This document shows positions 41,357 to 48,642 of a stretch of 64,000 nucleotides of DNA, one piece after another. The notes under the pieces were generated by a model. That model saw only the letters and a list, made by a program, of their open reading frames with translations, was not told the DNA's origin and did not search any database. A program made the position numbers and the translations under genes. Numbering within the stretch: position 1 is the first letter of the stretch; each line of letters opens with the position of its first letter. The DNA comes from Streptomyces cellulosae (GTDB taxonomy: Bacteria > Actinomycetota > Actinomycetes > Streptomycetales > Streptomycetaceae): the NCBI GenBank assembly GCA_014655195.1, contig BNBH01000015.1, positions 62,001-126,000 on the forward strand, written 5' to 3'.

Positions 41357-43282
41357 CTAGAGCGCTGCCGCGCCGTGTTCGCGGAGGGCCTGGTCGTACT
41401 GCTGGAGGACCCAGAGTTCGTTCTGGACGGCGGCCAGTTCGCTCGGGTCGCCGTGGTTGCCGAGGCGGGTGAGGCGGCTGGTGATGTCGCGGATGCGGCG
41501 TTCGACGGCGCGGCGGCGGACCGTGACGAGCTGGGCGCCCGCGTAGGTCTCGTCGGCGTCCTTGACGCCCCGGTGCAGCATGATCGCCTCGACCGCCAGC
41601 TCCGTGACCATGGCGCGGACCGTGTCGTCGGGGGCCGCGTCGCGGACGCGGATCAGGTACTCCTGCGGGTCCTGGACGCCGTACTCGGCGCCGCCCGCGT
41701 CCAGGATCGCCTGGCGCACGGCCGCGTAGGGCGGGGCGGTGAACTCGTCGACGCCGTACGCGTCGAAGGCCGGCGAGACCAGCTCCGGGCGCTGGAGGGC
41801 CAGCTTGAGCAGCTCGCGCTCGGTGGCGAAGACCGGGTTGCGGAGGTTCAGGGCGGGGCCGCGCGGGGCGGCCGGGGCCGCCGCGTACTGCTGGGGGCCG
41901 CCGCCTCCTGGACGGCCGCGCTCCGGGGCCGGGCCCTTGCCGCCGCGGTCACGGGCCCAGCGGGCGAGCTGGGCGACCCGCTTGACCACGAACTGCGTGT
42001 CCAGGATGCCGAGCATCCCGGCGAGCTCGACGGCGACCTCGTGCTGCGCGCCGCTGTTCTTGATCCGGGCGACGACCGGGGCGGCCTCGTCCAGGGCGGC
42101 GGCGCGCCCCGCCGGGGTGTCCAGGTCGTAGCGGCTGACGATCTGGCGCAGCGCGAACTCGAACAGCGGGGTGCGCGGCTCGACCAGGTCGGCGACCGCC
42201 TCGTCGCCCTTCGCGAGCCGCAGGTCGCAGGGGTCCATGCCGTCGGGCGCGATGGCGATGTACGTCTCGGCGGCGAACTTCTGGTCGTCCTCGAAGGCGC
42301 GCAGGGCCGCCTTCTGCCCGGCCGCGTCGCCGTCGAAGGTGAAGATCACCCGCGCCGAGCCGTTGTCCATCAGCAGACGCCGCAGGATCTTGATGTGGTC
42401 GGTGCCGAACGCGGTGCCGCAGGTGGCGATGGCCGTGGTCACGCCCGCGAGGTGGCAGGCCATGACGTCGGTGTAGCCCTCGACGACGACCGCGCGGGAG
42501 GACTTCGCGATGTCCTTCTTCGCCAGGTCGATGCCGTAGAGGACCTGCGACTTCCTGTAGATCGCCGTGTCGGGCGTGTTGAGGTACTTCGGGCCGTTGT
42601 CCGCCTCGTACAGCTTGCGGGCGCCGAAGCCGACGACGTCCCCGCCGATGTCGCGGATGGGCCACATCAGCCGGCCCCGGAACCGGTCGATCGGGCCGCG
42701 GCGGCCCTCCTGGGCCAGCCCGGAGAGCACCAGCTCCTTGTCGCTGAAGCCCTTGCCGCGCAGGAAGCGCGTGAGGTGGTCCCAGCCCTGGGGGCTGTAG
42801 CCGACGCCGAAGTGCAGGGCGGCGGCCTGGTCGAATCCGCGCTCGGCGAGGAACACCCGGCCGGTCTCCGCCTCGGGGCTGGTCGCGAGCTGCTCCGCGT
42901 ACCACTCGGCGGCCAGCTTGTGCGCCTCGACCAGGCGGATCCGCTCACCGCGCTGGTGGGACGGGTTGTACCCGCCCTCCTCGTAGCGCAGGGTGATGCC
43001 GGCCTGCCCGGCCAGCCGCTCGACCGCCTCCGAGAAGGTGAGGTGGTCGATCTTCATCACGAACGTGATGGTGTCGCCGCCCTCCTGGCAGCCGAAGCAG
43101 TGGAAGAGTCCCTTGCTCGGGCTGACCTGGAAGGACGGCGACTTCTCGTCATGGAACGGACAGAGGCCCTTGAGGTTGCCGCCGCCCGCGTTCCGCAGCT
43201 GGAGGTACTCGGACACCACGGCGTCGATCGGGACCGCGTCCCGAACCGCCTTCACGTCCTCGTCGTTGATCCTCCCGGCCAC
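41357..43282 (-). CDS. dnaG: DNA primase
   Basis: The product has 641 residues, the usual size. The zinc ribbon (CPFHDEKSPSF and FHCFGCQEGGD) is at residues 40-75. The RNA polymerase domain and Toprim fold follow, with VVVEGYTDVMA and FTFDGDAAGQKAA carrying the catalytic acidic residues. The C-terminal DnaB-interaction region follows a Gly/Pro-rich linker at about 470-495. It synthesises RNA primers at the replication fork. The GTG at 43282 has no ribosome site. TAGAAT lies six bases upstream, so the mRNA is probably leaderless. A gap of 299 bases separates it from hrdA. Confidence 0.96.
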   Translation of the reverse strand: MAGRINDEDVKAVRDAVPIDAVVSEYLQLRNAGGGNLKGLCPFHDEKSPSFQVSPSKGLFHCFGCQEGGDTITFVMKIDHLTFSEAVERLAGQAGITLRYEEGGYNPSHQRGERIRLVEAHKLAAEWYAEQLATSPEAETGRVFLAERGFDQAAALHFGVGYSPQGWDHLTRFLRGKGFSDKELVLSGLAQEGRRGPIDRFRGRLMWPIRDIGGDVVGFGARKLYEADNGPKYLNTPDTAIYRKSQVLYGIDLAKKDIAKSSRAVVVEGYTDVMACHLAGVTTAIATCGTAFGTDHIKILRRLLMDNGSARVIFTFDGDAAGQKAALRAFEDDQKFAAETYIAIAPDGMDPCDLRLAKGDEAVADLVEPRTPLFEFALRQIVSRYDLDTPAGRAAALDEAAPVVARIKNSGAQHEVAVELAGMLGILDTQFVVKRVAQLARWARDRGGKGPAPERGRPGGGGPQQYAAAPAAPRGPALNLRNPVFATERELLKLALQRPELVSPAFDAYGVDEFTAPPYAAVRQAILDAGGAEYGVQDPQEYLIRVRDAAPDDTVRAMVTELAVEAIMLHRGVKDADETYAGAQLVTVRRRAVERRIRDITSRLTRLGNHGDPSELAAVQNELWVLQQYDQALREHGAAAL

Positions 43283-43288
43283 GCGTGA

Positions 43289-43294
43289 ATTCTA
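43289..43294 (-). promoter_or_regulatory. Leaderless -10 (TAGAAT) of dnaG
   Basis: On the minus strand TAGAAT is followed by six bases and then the dnaG GTG, so transcription should begin at or next to the start codon. No -35 of consensus type is visible. Confidence 0.6.
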
Positions 43295-43357
43295 CGGGTC
43301 GCGTCGGACATCTCCGGTCGCCGCAACCCCCTCAAAGGGGGGCGGGGGTGTGACATG

Positions 43358-43410
43358 TGCGGCTCCGCCGCGTGGGCGCGACCAGCCACAACGCAGCCGC
43401 ACCCGCGCCG
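43358..43410. repeat. Degenerate copy of the intergenic repeat
   Basis: The GCGCGACCAGCCACAACG core is shared with the copies at 11125 and 11200. It is preceded by a CGGC-TCC-GCCG hairpin. The copy lies between dnaG and the flavoprotein gene. Confidence 0.55.
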
Positions 43411-43430
43411 CGACAGCTCCCGGCACCCCC

Positions 43431-44696
43431 TTAGGCGACAAGCCCCTCAAGCGGCACGTGCGGATCAGCCAATGCCTCCGTGTCCACAACCTCCCGCGAC
43501 CGGATCAACGCCTGGATCGGACCCGTGACGTCCCACACATTCACATTCATCCCCGCCAGAACACGCCCCTCCCGCACCCAGAACGCGATGAACTCCCGCT
43601 TCCCCGCGTCGCCCCGGATGACCACCTGGTCGTAGGACCCGGGCGGCGCCCACCCCGAGTACTCCATGCCCAGGTCGTACTGGTCGGTGAAGAAGTACGG
43701 GACGCGGTCGTAGATCTCGTCCCGCCCCAGCATGGACCGTGCCGCCGCAGGCCCGCCGTTCAGCGCGTTCGCCCAGTGCTCCACCCGCAGCCGCGTCCCG
43801 AACAGCCCGTGCGGGAAGGACGCGACGTCCCCCGCCGCGTAGATGTCCGGGTCGGACGTCCGCAGACGCTCGTCGACGAGGACGCCCCCGCCGGACGCGG
43901 GGTCGGCCAGCTCCAGGCCCGCCGCCTCCGCGAGGGCGGTCCGCGGGGCCGCGCCGATCGCGGCGAGCACGGCGTGCGCCGGGTGCTCCTCGCCGTCGTC
44001 GGTGCGGGCGGCGAGGACCATGCCGTCCTGGCCGGTGATCTCGGTGAGCGAGGCGCCGAAGTGGAACCGCACGCCGTGCTCGCTGTGCAGCTCGGCGAAG
44101 AGCGCCCCGAGTTCGGGGCCGAGCACCGAGTGCAGCGGGGTCGGCCCCCGGTGGACGACGGTGACCTCGGCGCCGTAGTGCCGGGCGGCCGCCGCGATCT
44201 CCAGGCCGATCCAGCCCGCGCCGGCGATCACCAGGTGGCCGTTGTCCCGGCCGAGGGAGGTGAGGACGCCCTTGAGGCGCTCGGAGTGGGCGAGGCGGCG
44301 CAGGTGGTGGACGCCGACGAGGTCGGTGCCGGGGATGTCGAGCCGGCGGGGCTCCGCGCCGGTCGCGAGCAGCAGCTTGTCGTAGCGGACGGTGGTGCCG
44401 TCCTCGCCGAAGCGGACGGTCTTCGCGGCGCGGTCGAGCGAGGCGGCGGTCGCGCCGAGGTGCAGTTCGACGTCGTGCTGCGCGTACCAGGCGGGCTCGT
44501 GCACGAAGACGCTGCCGCGCTCCGCCGAGCCGAGGAGGTAGCCCTTGGAGAGCGGCGGGCGCTCGTAGGGGTGGTCGCGTTCGTCGCAGATCAGTATCAC
44601 GCGGCCGGTGAAGCCCTCCGCTCTCAGCGTCTCGGCCGCCTTGGCGCCGGCCAGGCCGCCTCCCACGATGACGAAAGTCTGATCCGCGTCGACCAC
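43431..44696 (-). CDS. Ferredoxin-reductase-like FAD/NAD(P) oxidoreductase
   Basis: The product has 421 residues. The FAD motif VIVGGGLAGAKAAETLR is at the N-terminus, a central NAD(P) motif IAGAGWIGLEIAAAARH near residue 155, and DIYAAGDVA near residue 270 closes the FAD site. The C-terminal reductase domain has VEHWANALNGG and WVREGRVLAGMNVN. This layout is that of rubredoxin, putidaredoxin and dioxygenase ferredoxin reductases. The partner ferredoxin or P450 is not adjacent. The GTG at 44696 has GAAGGAGG seven bases upstream. The GTG at 44723 is nine codons earlier and would place the ribosome site inside the gene. Confidence 0.87.
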   Translation of the reverse strand: MVDADQTFVIVGGGLAGAKAAETLRAEGFTGRVILICDERDHPYERPPLSKGYLLGSAERGSVFVHEPAWYAQHDVELHLGATAASLDRAAKTVRFGEDGTTVRYDKLLLATGAEPRRLDIPGTDLVGVHHLRRLAHSERLKGVLTSLGRDNGHLVIAGAGWIGLEIAAAARHYGAEVTVVHRGPTPLHSVLGPELGALFAELHSEHGVRFHFGASLTEITGQDGMVLAARTDDGEEHPAHAVLAAIGAAPRTALAEAAGLELADPASGGGVLVDERLRTSDPDIYAAGDVASFPHGLFGTRLRVEHWANALNGGPAAARSMLGRDEIYDRVPYFFTDQYDLGMEYSGWAPPGSYDQVVIRGDAGKREFIAFWVREGRVLAGMNVNVWDVTGPIQALIRSREVVDTEALADPHVPLEGLVA

Positions 44697-44797
44697 GTGA
44701 ATGCCTCCTTCGAGCGTTGCCACCAGCGAGCCTCCCGCAAGCGGAGGGCTGCGGGAAGGGGGAGTGACCCGATCAGGCCACCTCTCTCACGTCTGCC

Positions 44798-46105
44798 TCA
44801 CGTACGGGCCGTGAGCCGGGCGTGCAGCGAGCGGGCGGAGGCGTCCGTCAGGGAGGCGATCTGGTCCACGACGACCCGCTTGCGGGCGCGGTCGTCCGGC
44901 GCCCGGTCGAACAGCGTGCGGAACTGCGGGTCCAGTCCCTCGGGCGCGCGGGCGGTCAGCGCCTGAGCCAGCTCCAGCACGACGACGCGCTGGTCGGCGC
45001 GGAGCCGCTCCTGCTCGGCGCGCTGCATGACGTACCGGTCGGCGACGGCCTTGAGGACCGCGCACTCCATGCGGGTGGAGCGGGGGACGACCAGCTCGGC
45101 CGCGTACCGGGTGAGGCGGCCGCCGCCCCAGGCCTGCCGGGTGGCGCCCTCGGCGGCGAGGCAGAAGCGGCCGATGAGCTGGCTGGTGGCGTCCTTGAGG
45201 CGGGCCTGGGCGACGGCGGTGCCGTCGTAGCCGTGCGGCCACCACTCCTGGGCGAGCAGCCGGTCGAGGGCCTCCGCCAGTTCGGCGGGGTCGGTGTCCG
45301 CCGGGACGTACCGGCCGACGGCGACCGCGAAGACGGCGTCGCGCTCGGGGTCGGCGTGCAGGCAGTTGGGGTCGATGTGGCCCGCGTGGAGGCCGTCCTC
45401 CACGTCGTGGACCGAGTACGCCACGTCGTCGGCCCAGTCCATGACCTGCGCCTCGAAGCAGGTGCGGGTGCCGGGGGCGTCCTTGCGGAGCCACTCGAAG
45501 ACGGGGCGGTCGTCGTCGTAGACGCCGAACTTCACGGAGGCCGGGTCGGTGGGGTGGGCGCCGCGCGGCCAGGGGTACTTGGTGGCCGCGTCGAGGGTGG
45601 CCCGGGTGAGGTTGAGCCCGACGGAGCCGTCGGGGGTGAACCGCTTGGGCTCGATGCGGGTGAGCAGCCGCAGCGACTGGGCGTTGCCCTCGAAGCCGCC
45701 GCAGTCGCCGGCGAACTCGTTCAGCGCCTGTTCGCCGTTGTGCCCGAAGGGCGGGTGGCCGAGGTCGTGGGAGAGGCAGGCGGCCTCCACCAGGTCGGGG
45801 TCGCAGCCGAGGGCGGCGCCCAGCTCCCGGCCGACCTGGGCGCACTCCAGGGAGTGGGTGAGGCGGGTGCGGGGGCTGGCGTCCCACACCTGGCTCTGCT
45901 CGCCGGGGGTGACGACCTGCGTCTTGCCGGCGAGGCGGCGCAGCGCGGCGGAGTGCAGCACGCGGGCCCGGTCGCGCTGGAAGGCGGTGCGGCCGGGCCG
46001 CTTGTCGGGCTCGGCGGCCCAGCGCTCGACGGCCGACGGGTCGTACCCGGCGGGCGGGAGGTGGTGCGCGGACGGGTCGGTCGTGCCGGTCGTGATGCCT
46101 TCCAT
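44798..46105 (-). CDS. dgt: Deoxyguanosinetriphosphate triphosphohydrolase-like protein
   Basis: The product has 435 residues, HD superfamily. The metal ligands are visible in order: RTRLTHSLECAQ (His), CLSHDLGHPPFGHNGE (His-Asp) and MDWADDVAYSVHDVEDG (Asp). It hydrolyses dNTPs to the nucleoside and triphosphate and so controls the dNTP pool. Proximity to dnaG is conserved in actinobacteria as I recall. The ATG at 46105 has no ribosome site but has TACTGT six bases upstream, so the message is probably leaderless like that of dnaG. Confidence 0.93.
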   Translation of the reverse strand: MEGITTGTTDPSAHHLPPAGYDPSAVERWAAEPDKRPGRTAFQRDRARVLHSAALRRLAGKTQVVTPGEQSQVWDASPRTRLTHSLECAQVGRELGAALGCDPDLVEAACLSHDLGHPPFGHNGEQALNEFAGDCGGFEGNAQSLRLLTRIEPKRFTPDGSVGLNLTRATLDAATKYPWPRGAHPTDPASVKFGVYDDDRPVFEWLRKDAPGTRTCFEAQVMDWADDVAYSVHDVEDGLHAGHIDPNCLHADPERDAVFAVAVGRYVPADTDPAELAEALDRLLAQEWWPHGYDGTAVAQARLKDATSQLIGRFCLAAEGATRQAWGGGRLTRYAAELVVPRSTRMECAVLKAVADRYVMQRAEQERLRADQRVVVLELAQALTARAPEGLDPQFRTLFDRAPDDRARKRVVVDQIASLTDASARSLHARLTART

Positions 46106-46111
46106 GACCCG

Positions 46112-46117
46112 ACAGTA
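46112..46117 (-). promoter_or_regulatory. Leaderless -10 (TACTGT) of dgt
   Basis: TACTGT, six bases, then ATG. This is the same geometry as at dnaG. No clear -35 is present. Confidence 0.55.
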
Positions 46118-46154
46118 GCCCCGGCCGGTGACATCCCGGACACCGGTGGCCGTG

Positions 46155-46955
46155 TCAGGCGGTCGCGAGGGCGGCCGGTCCGGTGACCGGGGCGGCGGTC
46201 CGCAGTGCCTGGTCGTAGCGGTGGAGGAGGAGGCGGGCCATCGCGGGGTGGGTGCCCAGCGGGTCGGAGACGGTGCCGGGGGCCGCGTCCGCGCACTCGG
46301 CGGCGAACCGGCCGGGCGCGGTGAAGCAGGAGGCGACGGCGACCCGGGTACGGCCGCGGGCGGCGAGGGCGCGGACCGCCTCGGGGACGGTGGGCGCGGC
46401 TGCGGAGGCGTAGGCGGGGACGACGGGCACGCCGATGCGGGCGGCGAGCAGGGCGGCGATGCGCTCGGTGTCGGCGCGGGAGGCGGGCGCGCGGGACCCG
46501 GCGGCGGCCAGCACCACGGCGCCGCGGCGGCGCTCCTCGGCGTCCCGGGGCGGCTGCCAGCCCGCCTCGGTGAGCCGGGCGTGCAGGGCGTCGACGAGCA
46601 AGGGGTGCGCGCCGAGCGGGTCGGCGACGCGGGTGGGCAGGGGCGCCTCGGCGGCGGCGTCGGGGATGTCCCGGGTGACGTGGTGGCCGCGGCCGAACAG
46701 CAGCGGCACCAGTACGGCCGAGCCGGCGCCGGACGCGGCCAGCTCGTCCAGGGTGTCGGGGAGCAGCGGGGCGTTCAGCTCGATGTGCCCGAGGTGCACG
46801 GGCAGACCGGGGCGCAGCGCGCGGACCCGCTCCAGCAGCCGCAGCGCGGTGGCCAGGGCGCGCGGGTCGCGGCTGCCGTGGGCCACCACGACGAGGGTGG
46901 GGGGCGGGGCGGCCGGGCGGGGCCGGGCGCCGGGGTGCATCGGGTACGCCGTCAT
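46155..46955 (-). CDS. Sirohydrochlorin chelatase (CbiX family)
   Basis: The product has 266 residues containing two successive CbiX-type halves. The first starts LVVVAHGSRDPRALA with the catalytic His (residues 20-35) and has PLLFGRGHHVTRDIP with a second His pair. The second half (VVLAAAGSRAPASRADTE) has lost the matching His, so probably only the first is active. It inserts Fe or Co into sirohydrochlorin. The siroheme-dependent nitrite reductase encoded at 57.6 kb makes ferrochelatase activity the likely role. The ATG at 46955 has no strong ribosome site. Confidence 0.82.
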   Translation of the reverse strand: MTAYPMHPGARPRPAAPPPTLVVVAHGSRDPRALATALRLLERVRALRPGLPVHLGHIELNAPLLPDTLDELAASGAGSAVLVPLLFGRGHHVTRDIPDAAAEAPLPTRVADPLGAHPLLVDALHARLTEAGWQPPRDAEERRRGAVVLAAAGSRAPASRADTERIAALLAARIGVPVVPAYASAAAPTVPEAVRALAARGRTRVAVASCFTAPGRFAAECADAAPGTVSDPLGTHPAMARLLLHRYDQALRTAAPVTGPAALATA

Positions 46956-47143
46956 GCAGCGAGCGTGACCGGGCGAGGTTGCCCTGCCGTTGCGCCGGGG
47001 TCACGGGTGTTTGCGGGGTGTTCACGCGGGGGCGAGGGGCGGTGTGAGGCGACGGCCGCCGGTGAGGCCGGTCACAGAAGGCGAACCGGAGGTGCCTGCC
47101 GCACGTCTACCGAGTCATGGACCGACCCGGGGGAGGCCGTCCC

Positions 47144-47848
47144 ATGCGCCGTATCACCGTCCGCCGTCCACGGCTGCCGCGCACCCGTGCGGGACAGCGG
47201 CGGCTGGTGCAGGCCCTGGCGGCGGTGTGCGTACTGGCACTGCTGCCGGCGACCTGGCTGCGGCTGAGCACCGGCGACCGGCTGCGCACCGTCGCCGACG
47301 TGCCGCGCACCGAGGTGGCCGTGGTGTTCGGCGCGGGCCTGTGGGACGGGGAGCCGTCGCCGTATCTGGCGCACCGGCTGGACGCGGCGGCGGAGCTGTA
47401 CCGCGCGGGGCGGATCCGGGTGGTGCTGGTCACCGGCGACAACAGCCGGAAGGACTACGACGAGCCGGACGCGATGCGCGCCTACCTGACCCGGCACGGG
47501 GTGCCGGACACGCGGATCGTCAGCGACTACGCGGGCTTCGACACCTGGGACTCCTGCGTCCGCGCCCGGAAGATCTTCGGGGTGGACCGCGCGGTCCTGA
47601 TCAGCCAGGGCTTCCACATCCGCCGCGCGGTGGCCCTGTGCGAGGCGGCCGGCGTCACGTCGTACGGCGTCGGGGTGGACGACCGCCACGACGTCACCTG
47701 GTACTACGGCGGCGCCCGCGAGGTCCTGGCGGCGGGCAAGGCGGCGCTGGACGCGGCGTTCCGGCCGGATCCGCACTTCCTGGGGCCTCGGGAGCCGGGG
47801 GTGCGGAGGGCGCTGGCGGACGCGGAGGGGTCCGGCACGCCGGACTGA
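47144..47848 (+). CDS. SanA/YdcF-like DUF218 membrane-anchored protein
   Basis: The product has 234 residues. After a basic N-terminus, one hydrophobic helix (about residues 22-38) anchors the protein. The DUF218 domain follows, with VVFGAGLWDGEPSPYLAHRLD, LVTGDNSRKDYDEPDAM, TWDSCVRARKIFGV and ISQGFHIRRA. E. coli SanA of this family affects envelope barrier properties, but the activity is not established. The ATG at 47144 is chosen because GGGGGAGG lies seven bases upstream. An ATG at 47117 is the alternative. Confidence 0.82.
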   Translation: MRRITVRRPRLPRTRAGQRRLVQALAAVCVLALLPATWLRLSTGDRLRTVADVPRTEVAVVFGAGLWDGEPSPYLAHRLDAAAELYRAGRIRVVLVTGDNSRKDYDEPDAMRAYLTRHGVPDTRIVSDYAGFDTWDSCVRARKIFGVDRAVLISQGFHIRRAVALCEAAGVTSYGVGVDDRHDVTWYYGGAREVLAAGKAALDAAFRPDPHFLGPREPGVRRALADAEGSGTPD

Positions 47849-47860
47849 CAGCTCCCGCGC

Positions 47861-47877
47861 GCATACCGGAGTATGCT
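47861..47877 (+). promoter_or_regulatory. Antitoxin operator overlapping a leaderless -10
   Basis: GCATAC-CGGA-GTATGC (47861-47876) is a perfect inverted repeat. Its right arm overlaps TATGCT (47872-47877), a -10 hexamer seven bases before the antitoxin ATG at 47885. A ribbon-helix-helix antitoxin binding here would block its own promoter. Confidence 0.65.
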
Positions 47878-47884
47878 TTTACCC

Positions 47885-48133
47885 ATGGCGGATACGACGC
47901 GCATCACGGTGACCCTCCCGACGGAGCAGGTCGCCGAGCTGAAGAAGCTCACCGACAACGTCTCCGGCTATGTCGCCGAAGCCGTGGCTCGTCAGCTGCG
48001 GTACCAGTTGCTCGGGGCGGATCTCCTGCGTCATCAGGAGGAGTACGGCGCCTTCACCGAGGAGGAACTGGCAGAGGCCCGCTCCCGGATCTTCGACGAC
48101 ACCGAGGCCGGCGGCTCGGCGAGCGCGGCGTGA
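47885..48133 (+). CDS. Ribbon-helix-helix antitoxin, VapB-like
   Basis: The product has 82 residues. The N-terminal TRITVTLPTEQVAELKKLTD is the beta-strand plus helix of a ribbon-helix-helix DNA-binding dimer. An acidic, flexible C-terminus should wrap the toxin. The ATG at 47885 is preceded by a probable leaderless promoter and an inverted repeat operator. The stop overlaps the PIN-domain toxin start (GTGA), giving the antitoxin-first, coupled layout of type II modules. Confidence 0.78.
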   Translation: MADTTRITVTLPTEQVAELKKLTDNVSGYVAEAVARQLRYQLLGADLLRHQEEYGAFTEEELAEARSRIFDDTEAGGSASAA

Positions 48134-48531
48134 GCGGGCACGTCGAGACGGTCGTCCTGGACGCCGAAGGGCTCTCCGCCTGGATCGCGCAGGACCGCAA
48201 GATCGCCGCGATGTTCCAGGTGTTCCACTCGGCGGGAGCCGACTTCGTCGTCGGAGCCAACACCATCGTCGAGGTGAGTCACGCACGGGTGAACACCGCC
48301 CGGATGCGGTGGGCGCTGTCCCGCGTCAGGGTCGAGCCGGTGACCGAGCAGGCAGCGAGAGCGGCTGCGGAGCTGCTCAAAGCGGCCGGCCTGCACGGGC
48401 ACAAGTACGCGATCGACGCGACGGTGGCCGAGATGGCGCTGCGCCAGCCGGGCCCCGTGGTCATACTGACCTCCGACATCGACGACATGGCGCGGCTGTG
48501 CAGGGACCGTGTCCGGCTCGTCGGCATCTGA
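48130..48531 (+). CDS. PIN-domain toxin, VapC-like ribonuclease
   Basis: The product has 133 residues, the standard PIN-domain size. The conserved acidic residues are visible: VLDAEGLSAW (first Asp), TIVEVSHARV (Glu), KYAIDATVAEMAL (Asp) and ILTSDIDDMARL (Asp). VapC toxins cleave tRNA or rRNA. The target cannot be read from sequence. It is translationally coupled to the antitoxin gene. The stop lies 111 bases before the nasA ATG, and the nasA operator is in this gap. Confidence 0.8.
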   Translation: MSGHVETVVLDAEGLSAWIAQDRKIAAMFQVFHSAGADFVVGANTIVEVSHARVNTARMRWALSRVRVEPVTEQAARAAAELLKAAGLHGHKYAIDATVAEMALRQPGPVVILTSDIDDMARLCRDRVRLVGI

Positions 48532-48582
48532 GGCAGGCGCGGCGGTGCCTCACCGGGGTCGTCCGGCGGCAGAGAGGTCGTC

Positions 48583-48620
48583 GTGTCCGGGGTGTAACAG
48601 CGGTCGGCGTGGTGCGTAAC
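48583..48620 (+). promoter_or_regulatory. GlnR-like box upstream of nasA
   Basis: GTGTC-n6-GTAAC (48583-48598) is followed by a second GTAAC at 48616-48620, giving elements at phases 0, 11 and 33. The GlnR consensus is two GTnAC-n6-GaAAC pairs in tandem, so here the third element is degenerate. It ends 23 bases before the nasA ATG. The nir box at 56359 has the same geometry and the same distance to its start codon. Confidence 0.65.
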
Positions 48621-48642
48621 ACCGGCGCCGCAGCCTGGCCGT

